Shown here one piece after another: positions 6,427-12,685 of a stretch of 12,726 nt of DNA. The position numbers and the translations under genes were made by a program. The stretch is from contig JAEPNS010000066.1 in the NCBI GenBank assembly GCA_017643325.1, forward strand, positions 1 through 12,726. The letters are read 5' to 3'. Within the stretch, counting starts at the first letter, position 1; every line of letters begins with the position of its first letter. The notes under the pieces were generated by a model, which was given only the letters and a program-made list of their open reading frames with translations, was not told where the DNA came from and searched no databases. Source of the DNA: Alphaproteobacteria bacterium. GTDB taxonomy: Bacteria; Pseudomonadota; Alphaproteobacteria; UBA6615.

Positions 6427-7122
6427 TCAGCGCGCTTCATGAAAGATCACGCCCAGCGTCGTCCGCTCGCCCGCGTGAAGGCGGCTGACACCGTGGCGCA
6501 TCTTGGCGCGATAGTGACCACGCCTGCCCGCGACGGGGCGGTCGCGCACAGGAAAGACCACGGCGTCCCCAAGCGCCAAAGGCACCACCTCGGCCCGACT
6601 TTGCTGACGCGGGCGTTGCTCGGTGAGCACGAACTCACCGCCGGTGAAATCGTCGCCGGGCCGTGACAGCAGCACCGTCACCTGCAGCGGGAAAACTTCG
6701 TCACCGTAGAGATCCTGGTGCAGCCGGTTGTGATCGCCCGCGCGGTAACGCAACAGGAGCGGCGTGGCGCGCGTCTGTCCGGCAGAATGGCAGCTGTCCA
6801 GATACGCCGCGTGATCCTCCGGAAACCGGTCGTCAATGCCGAGGCGCGCGTTCCAGTCGTTTGCGATCGCCGCCAACGGCGGATACAGGGCACGGCGCAA
6901 TGCGGCAACCTGCGGCGGCAGTGGATAGTCGAAATACCGGTACTCGCCCTGCCCGTAACCATGGTTCTGCATGACGACACGGCTTCGAAACCCGTCGGCC
7001 GTATCGTAGGTCCGGGCCAGAGCGGCACAGCAGCGCGCATCCAAAAGGCGCCCGACCACGGCATAGCCGACACTGTCGAGCGATCGCGTCAGCGCTTCAG
7101 TGTCGAGCGAGAGATCGGACAT
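6427..7122 (-). CDS. 2OG-Fe(II) oxygenase of the Oxygenase-NA (PF09859, former DUF2086) type
   Basis: This 231-residue double-stranded beta-helix dioxygenase would couple 2-oxoglutarate decarboxylation to substrate oxidation. Iron ligands are HxD in HNRLHQDLYGD (His135, Asp137) and distal His210 in KMRHGVSRL. Arg220 in GERTTLGVIF is the likely 2-oxoglutarate anchor. Family-typical blocks are VVMQNHGYGQGEYRYF (49-64), TPLLLRYRAGD (120-130), GGEFVLTEQRPR (161-172) and LGDAVVFPV. This family is annotated as predicted to act on damaged nucleic acid; that is prediction rather than demonstrated activity. The start at 7122 is supported by AAGGA 9 nt upstream. The frame continues upstream to 7470, but that part is a shadow of the MFS gene. 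It is the last gene of the minus-strand run, 23 nt after the MFS transporter stop. Confidence 0.88.
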   Translation of the reverse strand: MSDLSLDTEALTRSLDSVGYAVVGRLLDARCCAALARTYDTADGFRSRVVMQNHGYGQGEYRYFDYPLPPQVAALRRALYPPLAAIANDWNARLGIDDRFPEDHAAYLDSCHSAGQTRATPLLLRYRAGDHNRLHQDLYGDEVFPLQVTVLLSRPGDDFTGGEFVLTEQRPRQQSRAEVVPLALGDAVVFPVRDRPVAGRRGHYRAKMRHGVSRLHAGERTTLGVIFHEAR

Positions 7123-7131
7123 GGCGTCTTG

Positions 7132-7136
7132 TCCTT
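7132..7136 (-). promoter_or_regulatory. ribosome binding site for the 2OG oxygenase
   Basis: AAGGA on the minus strand lies 9 nt before the ATG at 7122. This places the start there and not further upstream in the open frame that overlaps the MFS gene. Confidence 0.6.
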
Positions 7137-7145
7137 GAACGCGTG

Positions 7146-8399
7146 TCAGGAGACCACCCGGTTCTTGCGCTCCCGGCACGCGAACATCCAAGCGAACGCG
7201 GAGACCTGGAGCACGAGGGCGAACCCGAACGCCGCCTGGTATCCCACCTGTGCATAGGTGCCGTCTGCGTTGGCGGGCCAGATGTTGATGATCTCGCCCA
7301 TGCCCCATTGAAGCGCGAACGCCGTGGCGAAGATCAGCAGGTTCTGTGCCGTGTTGGCACGCCCCGCCAGTTCGCTCGAGAAGGTGCGCGCGAGGACAGC
7401 AAAAGCGAGCACGCCGGTGGTGCCGAACCCGCCGAAGACAAACCAGAGCAGCGTGGGCGCGCTCGTCCACTCCAGGATCACGACCGCCTGCAGGACCATG
7501 AAACCCGCCATCCCGGCCGCCGCGACGGTCAGCGGTTGCACACCGCGCCGGGCAAGTCGCTCCGCCGCGAGGCCGGCACCGATATTCCCGACCACGAAAC
7601 CGGCCGCACCGGCCAGCAGGACGAAGCTCAACGCCCGCGAATCGAGCCCGGCAACGTCACGCAGCCACGGACCCGCCCAGAGCGTCTGGATCGCCAGGAA
7701 ACTGCCTTGCGAGAAGGCTGCGAGCGGTGCGATCTGCCAGAAGGCGCGGCTGGCGAAGATCCCGCGCAACCCGCCGATCCGGTGCGAGAGCGGTTCCGAC
7801 GCACCGGCGCGTTCGCGTTCGGGCACGACCACGAAGATCAGCACCGCCACACAGGCCGTCGCGACCGCCAGCACCACGAAGCCCGACCGCCAGCCCACCG
7901 CGGCCACGACCGCCTCGGTCGGTGCCGTTGCCACCATCGCCCCGAGCCCGCCGAACGCCACGACGAGCCCGTTCATCAAAGGCAACTTGTCCGGCGGGAA
8001 CCATTCGCTCATCGCCTTGAACGAGCCCATCAGGCAAGCCGCGACACCCAGCCCGATAAGCGCGCGCCCCGCAACGAGGCTCCATAATCCGTAGCCGAGC
8101 GAGAACAGGAAGGCGCCGAGCGCGGCGATCGCCAGCAGCACGGTCTCGACCCGGCGCGGGCCGTGGCTGTCGAGATAGATCCCGAGCGGGATTTGGGCCG
8201 CCGCGAACGTCACGAAGTATGCACTCGACAGGAGGCCGAGTTCGCCTGCGGAAAGTCCGACCTCCAGCGCGAGGTCGTCGCCGATGACGGCGTTCACCGT
8301 GCGGTAGAGGTAGGACAGGAAATAGCCGGCCGCGAACGGCAGGAAGACCACCGCCATCAGGCGCGCGAGGGAAAGCTCCCTGTTCTCGACGGGCGTCAT
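7146..8399 (-). CDS. MFS transporter, 12 transmembrane segments
   Basis: This is a 417-residue major-facilitator permease in the inner membrane, substrate unknown. The first helix (about 15-35) contains GYFLSYLYRTVNAVIG. The loop between helices 2 and 3 carries an MFS motif-A-like DSHGPRRV (77-84). The charged central loop (about 193-215, PERERAGASEPLSHRIGG) separates two six-helix halves. Helix-rich sequence continues to a short basic tail (CRERKNRVVS). The frame is open far upstream to 8867, but that extension is antisense-frame noise within the crotonase gene. ATG at 8399, 11 nt after the crotonase stop, is the sensible start, although no clear Shine-Dalgarno precedes it, which suggests translational coupling. 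The 23-nt gap to the 2OG oxygenase supports one transcript for crotonase, MFS and oxygenase. Confidence 0.88.
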   Translation of the reverse strand: MTPVENRELSLARLMAVVFLPFAAGYFLSYLYRTVNAVIGDDLALEVGLSAGELGLLSSAYFVTFAAAQIPLGIYLDSHGPRRVETVLLAIAALGAFLFSLGYGLWSLVAGRALIGLGVAACLMGSFKAMSEWFPPDKLPLMNGLVVAFGGLGAMVATAPTEAVVAAVGWRSGFVVLAVATACVAVLIFVVVPERERAGASEPLSHRIGGLRGIFASRAFWQIAPLAAFSQGSFLAIQTLWAGPWLRDVAGLDSRALSFVLLAGAAGFVVGNIGAGLAAERLARRGVQPLTVAAAGMAGFMVLQAVVILEWTSAPTLLWFVFGGFGTTGVLAFAVLARTFSSELAGRANTAQNLLIFATAFALQWGMGEIINIWPANADGTYAQVGYQAAFGFALVLQVSAFAWMFACRERKNRVVS

Positions 8400-8410
8400 G
8401 CGGCGCGCCG

Positions 8411-9190
8411 TCAGCGTCCGCGGAACCTGGGCTTTTCGCGTGCCTTGAACGCGTTGTAGCCGGCCATGTAGTCCTCTGAGTCGGCATAGTCGAACTGCCC
8501 TTCGAGCTCCTCCCGGCTGAGCGGCCGGGGATCGGCGAGCCGACGGATCGCCGCCCGGTGATGCCGGTGCGAAAGGGGTGCGCCGTCCGCGATGCGCCGG
8601 GCCGCGGCCATCACCTCTTCCTCGAGTTCGGCATCGGGCACAACCCGGGTCACGAGCTGCTTCGCGGCGGCCTCGTCCGCGTCGAAGATCCTCCCTTCGA
8701 GCAGCACCTCGCGCGCGACGGCGGGACCGCCCGCATCGACGAGGAACCCGACCAGGTGATACCCGAGGAAGAGGCCGAGGTTCTTCGCGGGCACGCCGAA
8801 CCGGCCGGACTCGCCGGTAATGCGCAAGTCGCACGCCAGTGCCAGCTCGAACGCCCCGCCGACGCAAAACCCGTGGATCATGGCAATGACCGGATGGCGG
8901 CAGTCGCGCGCGCCGAAGAAGGCACGGTCCGTCGCGGCCTCGTACGCCTTCACCTTCTTGCGGTCCGAGCGCTCTTCCTCAAAGCCCGAGATATCAGCCC
9001 CGGCGCTGAAGGCGGCGTCGCCGGCCCCGCGCAGCACGATGCAACGCAGGTCGTCGTCCGCGCCGAGCTCGTCGAGAGTCTCGCCGAGCAGGATCCAGTC
9101 CTGCTGTCGCAGCGCATTGCGTTTCTCGGGGCGGTTAAGGGTCACCACCGCGATATCGTCGCGGCGCTCGACCAGAACGGTCTCGGTCAT
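8411..9190 (-). CDS. enoyl-CoA hydratase/isomerase (crotonase) family protein lacking the second catalytic Glu
   Basis: This 259-residue crotonase-fold protein is predicted to act on an acyl-CoA in the cytosol. The N-terminal strand VVTLNRPEKRNAL, the first oxyanion-hole segment AFSAGADISGF (60-70) and the second, HGFCVGGAFELALACDLRI (106-124), are clear. Glu115 corresponds to the first catalytic Glu of rat mitochondrial hydratase (Glu144). The segment carrying the second (Glu164, in the pattern Q-P-E-I-L-I-G) reads here VPAKNLG (133-139), putting Ala135 at that place. A true hydratase is thus doubtful; isomerase, decarboxylase, hydrolase or unassigned crotonase activity is as likely. The C-terminus ends KAREKPRFRGR, common for short crotonases. 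ATG at 9190 has only a weak GAG-type ribosome site. A 93-bp gap with a hairpin separates it from the MliC-type gene upstream. Confidence 0.87.
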   Translation of the reverse strand: MTETVLVERRDDIAVVTLNRPEKRNALRQQDWILLGETLDELGADDDLRCIVLRGAGDAAFSAGADISGFEEERSDRKKVKAYEAATDRAFFGARDCRHPVIAMIHGFCVGGAFELALACDLRITGESGRFGVPAKNLGLFLGYHLVGFLVDAGGPAVAREVLLEGRIFDADEAAAKQLVTRVVPDAELEEEVMAAARRIADGAPLSHRHHRAAIRRLADPRPLSREELEGQFDYADSEDYMAGYNAFKAREKPRFRGR

Positions 9191-9213
9191 GGCGTTTCTC
9201 GTGTTTCTTGTTC

Positions 9214-9229
9214 CGGCCGGAACCGGCCG
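9214..9229. repeat. perfect GC hairpin between the mliC-like gene and the crotonase gene
   Basis: CGGCCG and CGGCCG pair around GAAC; the whole 16-mer is a near-perfect palindrome. It lies in the 93-bp gap 9191-9283 on the minus-strand run. No U-tract follows on the minus strand, so it is not a standard intrinsic terminator; it may be an operator, an mRNA-stability hairpin or a partial attenuator. Confidence 0.3.
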
Positions 9230-9283
9230 TGTTCGTTCCAGCGGGCGGAGTATCGCGCAATTCCCCCCGTCGCGCGAGGCGTC

Positions 9284-9628
9284 TCAGCGCTCGCGCGAGA
9301 GCTTTCGAGACCGGGTGAGGTCGGGTTCCGTCCGCGCACATAACGGATACACCCGCTGGCCCACCGTGAGCGTGGCGGTGGCGCCTTTCTCCCAGAACGT
9401 CACGCGATCGTCGCCGGAACCTCCGATAAACCGAACGCCCGAACCGGAGACGGCACGCGACAGCTCGGCGCGTCGGCCGTCGATGTCGAGGATCAGGCTG
9501 TCGCGCAGAAAACTCGCATGCACGGGCGTGTCGCCGCAGTTGAAGCCGGCCTCGGACACCGGCTGGGACGTTGGCCCGCAGGCCGCGAGGGCAAAGACGG
9601 CAATGGCGGCAACGGCAAGGCGTCTCAT
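9284..9628 (-). CDS. MliC-family lipoprotein, probable C-type lysozyme inhibitor
   Basis: This is a 114-residue secreted lipoprotein. The N-terminus MRRLAVAAIAVFALAAC has two Arg, a hydrophobic core and the lipobox LAAC with Cys17, so it is predicted to be lipidated. Residue +2 is Gly, so outer-membrane anchoring by Lol is plausible. The mature part follows the MliC pattern: FNCGDTPVHASFLRDS, then SGSGVRFIGG, then FWEKGATATL and a C-terminal Cys (LCART), giving a likely Cys-Cys bridge as in the family. Members bind and block c-type lysozyme active sites. A charged tail (TRSRKLSRER) extends beyond the usual end. The start ATG overlaps the stop of the COG0523 gene as ATGA, indicating translational coupling to it. 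The GGGGG stretch upstream (about 9636-9640) may serve as ribosome site. Confidence 0.8.
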   Translation of the reverse strand: MRRLAVAAIAVFALAACGPTSQPVSEAGFNCGDTPVHASFLRDSLILDIDGRRAELSRAVSGSGVRFIGGSGDDRVTFWEKGATATLTVGQRVYPLCARTEPDLTRSRKLSRER

Positions 9629-10737
9629 CCGAGCGCCCCCGGGGAGGGGTGTATCTGCAGCCGGTCATCGGAAAACCAGTTGAGGGTGTCCTCGATCGTC
9701 GACCGTTCGACGTTGCGCGTGATGAACACGATCCGGGTACGCCGGTCGTCCGAGGGCCATTCGTTGAGGACTGCCGGCGGGTGGAACACATGCTGCACGC
9801 CGTGGATCACCACAGGCTTGTCCATCTCGGCGACATTGACGATTCCCTTGATCCGCAGCAGGTCCGGCCCCTTGAGCATCATGATCGTATCGAACCACTG
9901 CTCGAGCGCATCGAGGCGCAACGGCTCGTCGTAAGTCACACAGAAGGCCGAGATCTGGTCGTCATGACGGTTCACGTCGTGGGCATGGTCGTCGTGCCCG
10001 TGCTCGTGCTCGTGACCATGGGAGTGTGCATGTCCGTCACCGCCATAGGCCTCGTCCCGCAGCCAGCGCTCGACGTCGGGGCTTTTGGACGCGGGGTTGA
10101 ACAGGCCCGCGTTGAACAGCGTGTCCGGGTCGACCTCGCCGTCGACCACCCGCTGGCGCGGCGCGGCGCGGTTGATCTCGTCCAGCCGCGCCTCCAGCGC
10201 CGCGATCGCCGCCTCGTCCGCCAGGTCGGTCTTGGTGATCAGGATCCGGTCGGCGACGGCGGCCTGCTTCACGGACTCGAACTGCCGGTCGAGCGTCTCC
10301 AGCCCGTTGACCGCGTCGACCGTCGAAATCACGCCGTCGAGGCGAAAATAGTTGGTCACGAGCTGGTCCTGCATCAGCGTGTGCAGGATCGGCGCGGGGT
10401 CGGCCAGCCCCGTGGTCTCGATCAGCACCCGCTCGAAGGACGGTACGTCCTCACGCAGGCGCAGCATCATCAGGTCGCGCAGCGTGTTCACGAGATCGCC
10501 GCGCACCGTGCAGCACAGGCAGCCCGAGTTCAGGAGCACCATGTCCTCGCTGCCCGACACCGTCAGCTCGTGATCGAGCCCGATCTCGCCGAACTCGTTC
10601 ACGATCACCGCGGACTTGTCCATGCCCGGGTGATGCAGGATGTGGTTCAGCACGGTGGTCTTGCCGCTGCCGAGGAAGCCGGTCAGCAGGGAGACGGGAA
10701 TGAGTTCCGTGACGTCGTCCGGGGTCTTGGCATTCAT
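9625..10737 (-). CDS. COG0523/CobW-family GTP-binding metallochaperone with His-rich loop
   Basis: This 370-residue P-loop GTPase belongs to the family that delivers or allocates metals to target proteins. Walker A is GFLGSGKTT (20-28). The hallmark metal motif CxCC is SGCLCC (71-76: Cys73, Cys75, Cys76). Further motifs are VNEFGEIGLD (46-55), ETTGLADP (107-114) and the guanine-specificity motif TKTD (168-171). Between the GTPase and C-terminal domains lies a His-rich stretch (residues 236-258, bases 9964-10032, ten His), suiting Zn, Co or Ni binding. The C-terminal CobW domain starts near 260. ATG at 10737 begins MNAKTP just before the P-loop domain; the upstream open frame lies in intergenic DNA, and no strong ribosome site is seen. 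It is divergent from hisI, and its stop overlaps the lipoprotein start. Haas and colleagues linked part of COG0523 to zinc homeostasis; the metal here is inferred, not shown. Confidence 0.9.
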   Translation of the reverse strand: MNAKTPDDVTELIPVSLLTGFLGSGKTTVLNHILHHPGMDKSAVIVNEFGEIGLDHELTVSGSEDMVLLNSGCLCCTVRGDLVNTLRDLMMLRLREDVPSFERVLIETTGLADPAPILHTLMQDQLVTNYFRLDGVISTVDAVNGLETLDRQFESVKQAAVADRILITKTDLADEAAIAALEARLDEINRAAPRQRVVDGEVDPDTLFNAGLFNPASKSPDVERWLRDEAYGGDGHAHSHGHEHEHGHDDHAHDVNRHDDQISAFCVTYDEPLRLDALEQWFDTIMMLKGPDLLRIKGIVNVAEMDKPVVIHGVQHVFHPPAVLNEWPSDDRRTRIVFITRNVERSTIEDTLNWFSDDRLQIHPSPGALG

Positions 10738-10780
10738 GACAGCGTGTTCGCGACAGGGTTCACAACGGGATTCAGGGCCT

Positions 10781-10806
10781 CGCCCGCTTGACATTCTGCG
10801 CGGGCG
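10781..10806. promoter_or_regulatory. inverted repeat enclosing the hisI -35 box, candidate operator
   Basis: CGCCCGC (10781-10787) and GCGGGCG (10800-10806) are perfect 7-bp arms separated by 12 bp that begin exactly with TTGACA. A protein bound to both arms would cover the -35 hexamer. GC-rich arms make chance occurrence possible. Confidence 0.35.
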
Positions 10807-10818
10807 GACCGTTATAAC
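10788..10818 (+). promoter_or_regulatory. sigma-70-type promoter of hisI
   Basis: TTGACA (10788-10793) is a perfect -35 hexamer. The -10 is TTATAA at an 18-bp spacing or TATAAC at 19 bp (10812-10818). It lies in the only AT-rich patch of the 131-bp gap between hisI and the COG0523 gene. The expected start near 10824 leaves a leader of about 45 nt before the ATG at 10869. Confidence 0.6.
10811..10818. promoter_or_regulatory. GTTATAAC palindrome over the -10 box, Zur-operator-like core
   Basis: An 8-bp perfect palindrome coincides with the -10 region of the hisI promoter. GTTATAAC(A) resembles the core of zinc-uptake regulator (Zur) operators in Proteobacteria, but the flanks (CC to the left, AC to the right) do not extend the dyad, so the match is partial. 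It could simply be a -10 element. Confidence 0.3.
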
Positions 10819-10830
10819 ACGCCGGAATTC

Positions 10831-10850
10831 GGGCACGGGAGTGCGTGCCC
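10831..10850 (+). promoter_or_regulatory. hairpin in the hisI leader
   Basis: GGGCACG (10831-10837) pairs perfectly with CGTGCCC (10844-10850) around the loop GGAGTG. It would form within a few nucleotides of the predicted transcript 5' end. The loop displays GGAG, too far from the ATG at 10869 to be its ribosome site and only 3 nt from an in-frame GTG at 10845. It could stabilise the mRNA 5' end or be a dyad operator. Confidence 0.4.
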
Positions 10851-10868
10851 CCAACGAAAGCGGAAACG

Positions 10869-11348
10869 ATGAGCGATACCGGCAGTTCCATGTTCGCGCA
10901 GCGCATCTCCATCGAGCAGGTCGAGGAAGGCCATGAGCTCGCGCCGAAGTTCGACGCTGACGGCATGATCCCTGTGGTCACCACGGACGCGGAGTCCGGC
11001 GAGGTGCTGATGCACGGCTACATGAACGCCGAGGCGCTGGAAAAGACCATCCAGACCGGCGAGGCGCACTACTGGTCGCGCTCGCGCGAGGTCCTCTGGC
11101 ACAAGGGCGCAACGTCCGGGCTGGTTCAGAAGGTCAAGGAAATCCGCATCGACGACGACCAGGATGCGGTCTGGCTGCGCGTCGACGTGCAGGGCGGGGC
11201 GAGCTGCCATGTCGGCTACCGGTCGTGCTTCTACCGCTCGGTCCCGGTCGGTTCGGACGGCAAGGTCGACCTCAACTACGAGGAGACCGAAAAGGTCTTC
11301 GATCCGGTCGAGGTCTACGGCGACGCGCCGAACCCGACGAAGCTCTAG
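10869..11348 (+). CDS. hisI: phosphoribosyl-AMP cyclohydrolase HisI, variant with Asp for one zinc-ligand Cys
   Basis: HisI opens the adenine ring of phosphoribosyl-AMP to give ProFAR, the third step of histidine synthesis, and normally needs Zn and Mg. The 159-residue protein shows KFDADGMIPVV (27-37), GYMNAEAL (50-57), HYWSRSREVLWHKGATSG (67-84), and the C-terminal zinc cysteines Cys113 and Cys120 in GGASCHVGYRSCFYR. The acidic motif usually reads D-C-D-x-D with the Cys as third zinc ligand; here it is DDDQD (95-99), so that Cys is Asp96 (bases 11154-11156). No HisE domain is fused. ATG at 10869 gives the family-typical MSD start; an in-frame GTG at 10845 would add 8 residues but is poorly placed. 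It is divergent from the COG0523 gene, 8 bp tail-to-tail with the dihydroorotase-like gene, and not in a his operon here. Confidence 0.92.
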   Translation: MSDTGSSMFAQRISIEQVEEGHELAPKFDADGMIPVVTTDAESGEVLMHGYMNAEALEKTIQTGEAHYWSRSREVLWHKGATSGLVQKVKEIRIDDDQDAVWLRVDVQGGASCHVGYRSCFYRSVPVGSDGKVDLNYEETEKVFDPVEVYGDAPNPTKL

Positions 11349-11356
11349 CGCCGTAC

Positions 11357-12685
11357 TTACAGCGTCTCGTTGAAGCGGACAGGCTCGCCGATCTGGCCGT
11401 CGGCGGCCAGTTCGCCGTCGCGCATCACGACGTGGCCGCGCACGATGGTGCCCACCGGCCAGCCGGTCAGCGACATCCCCTCGTAGGGCGACCAGCCGCA
11501 CTTGTAGCCGAGCCAGCCGGCCTCGACGGTGCGTACAGCCTTGAGGTCCACCAGCGTGAAGTCCGCGTCGTAGCCGAGCGCGATCCGGCCCTTGCCGGCG
11601 ATGTTGAAGATGCGCTGCGGGCCCGCGCACAACAGGTCGACGACCCGGGCCAGCGTCAGCCGGCCCTTCGCCACATGGTCCAGCATCACCGGCACCGTCG
11701 TCTGGACGCCCGGCATACCCGACGGCGAGGCCGGGTAGGCCTGCGCCTTTTCCTCGGCGCTGTGCGGCGCGTGGTCCGAGCCCATCACATCGAACACGCC
11801 CTTGACGACGCCCTCCCACAGGCCCGCGCGGTGGTGCGCATCGCGGATCGGCGGGTTCATCTGGGCCTTGGTCCCGAGCTGCTCGTAACAGTCCGGGGCG
11901 GCCAGCGTGAGATGCTGCGGCGTGACCTCGCAGGTCGCGATGTCCTTGTGTTCCGCGAGGATCGCGACCTCGTCGGCCGTGGTGATGTGCAGCACATGGA
12001 TGCGCCGGCCGGTCTCGCGCGCCAAGCGTAGCAGCCGCGAGGTACAGCGCACGGCGGTCTCCACATCGCGCCAGACCGGATGCGAGGACGGATCGCCCTC
12101 GACGCGCTCGCCCTTGCGCTCCTCCAGCCGGTACTCGTCTTCGGAATGGACGGCAACGCGGCGCATGCCGTGGGCCAGGACCCGTCGGACATTCTCGTCG
12201 TCGGGCACCAGCAGATTGCCGGTCGAGCTGCCCATGAACATCTTCACGCCGCAGCAGCCCGGCAGCCGCTCCAGTTCCGGAAGCTCCTCGGCATTCTCCG
12301 GCGTCGCGCCCACGAAAAACGCGTGATCAGTCCACGCCCGGCCCTTCGACCGGTCGAGCTTGTCCTGCATCGCCTCGGGCGTGGTGGTCAGCGGATTGGT
12401 GTTCGGCATCTCGAAGACCGCCGTCACCCCGCCGAGCGCCGCCGAGCGCATGCCGGATTCGAGGTCTTCCTTGTGCTCGTTGCCCGGTTCGCGGAAATGC
12501 ACCTGGCTGTCGATGATCCCCGGAAGCACCGTGAGGCCCGCCGCGTCGATGGTCTCGCCCGCGTCGCCGGAGATCGGTCCGATCTCCACGATCCTGCCGT
12601 CGCGCACGCCGACGTCGGTCTCCGCGGGCCCGCCGGTGGTCCAGACACTGCCGCCCTTGATGATCAGGTCATATGTTTCGCTCAT
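11357..12685 (-). CDS. dihydroorotase-family amidohydrolase (class I, PyrC/AllB-like) with QxH in place of HxH
   Basis: This 442-residue cyclic-amidohydrolase would open dihydroorotate or a related hydantoin/ureide ring. The family frame is intact: LPGIIDSQVHFREPG (54-68), EMPNTNP (92-98), Lys148 in GVKMFMGSSTG (candidate carboxylated lysine), His180 in VAVHSEDE, His233 in HVLHITT, Asp304 in GSDHAPHS, then the C-terminal strand GWPVGTIVRGHVVM. The HxH metal pair that starts the barrel is Gln61-Val-His63, so one alpha-metal ligand is replaced. I recall this QVHFREPG form as common among alphaproteobacterial proteins annotated dihydroorotase, so it looks like a subfamily trait and not a mutation. 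Activity on dihydroorotate is uncertain. ATG at 12685 has no strong ribosome site; the 41 bases upstream to the window edge show no clear promoter. No pyrB is adjacent within the window. Confidence 0.87.
   Translation of the reverse strand: MSETYDLIIKGGSVWTTGGPAETDVGVRDGRIVEIGPISGDAGETIDAAGLTVLPGIIDSQVHFREPGNEHKEDLESGMRSAALGGVTAVFEMPNTNPLTTTPEAMQDKLDRSKGRAWTDHAFFVGATPENAEELPELERLPGCCGVKMFMGSSTGNLLVPDDENVRRVLAHGMRRVAVHSEDEYRLEERKGERVEGDPSSHPVWRDVETAVRCTSRLLRLARETGRRIHVLHITTADEVAILAEHKDIATCEVTPQHLTLAAPDCYEQLGTKAQMNPPIRDAHHRAGLWEGVVKGVFDVMGSDHAPHSAEEKAQAYPASPSGMPGVQTTVPVMLDHVAKGRLTLARVVDLLCAGPQRIFNIAGKGRIALGYDADFTLVDLKAVRTVEAGWLGYKCGWSPYEGMSLTGWPVGTIVRGHVVMRDGELAADGQIGEPVRFNETL

Noticed and set aside
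7123..7470. N-terminal extension of the 2OG oxygenase frame
   Set aside because: Arg/Gly-rich, overlaps the MFS gene in another frame; the family start and AAGGA site are at 7122.
7143..8094. Two long plus-strand frames opposite the MFS gene
   Set aside because: Composition dominated by Arg, Pro, His and Ser is typical of antisense shadows of a membrane protein gene in GC-rich DNA.
8400..8867. N-terminal extension of the MFS frame
   Set aside because: Arg-rich nonsense within the crotonase gene; the transporter begins with its normal N-terminus at 8399.
9961..10035. GTG/CAT-rich repeat-like tract that could look like a microsatellite
   Set aside because: It is the coding sequence of the His-rich loop of the COG0523 protein, not an independent DNA repeat.
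9571..10791. A 406-codon plus-strand open frame opposite the COG0523 gene
   Set aside because: Low-complexity, Val/Arg/His-rich shadow caused by GC-rich codon bias; the minus strand carries the clear CobW motifs.
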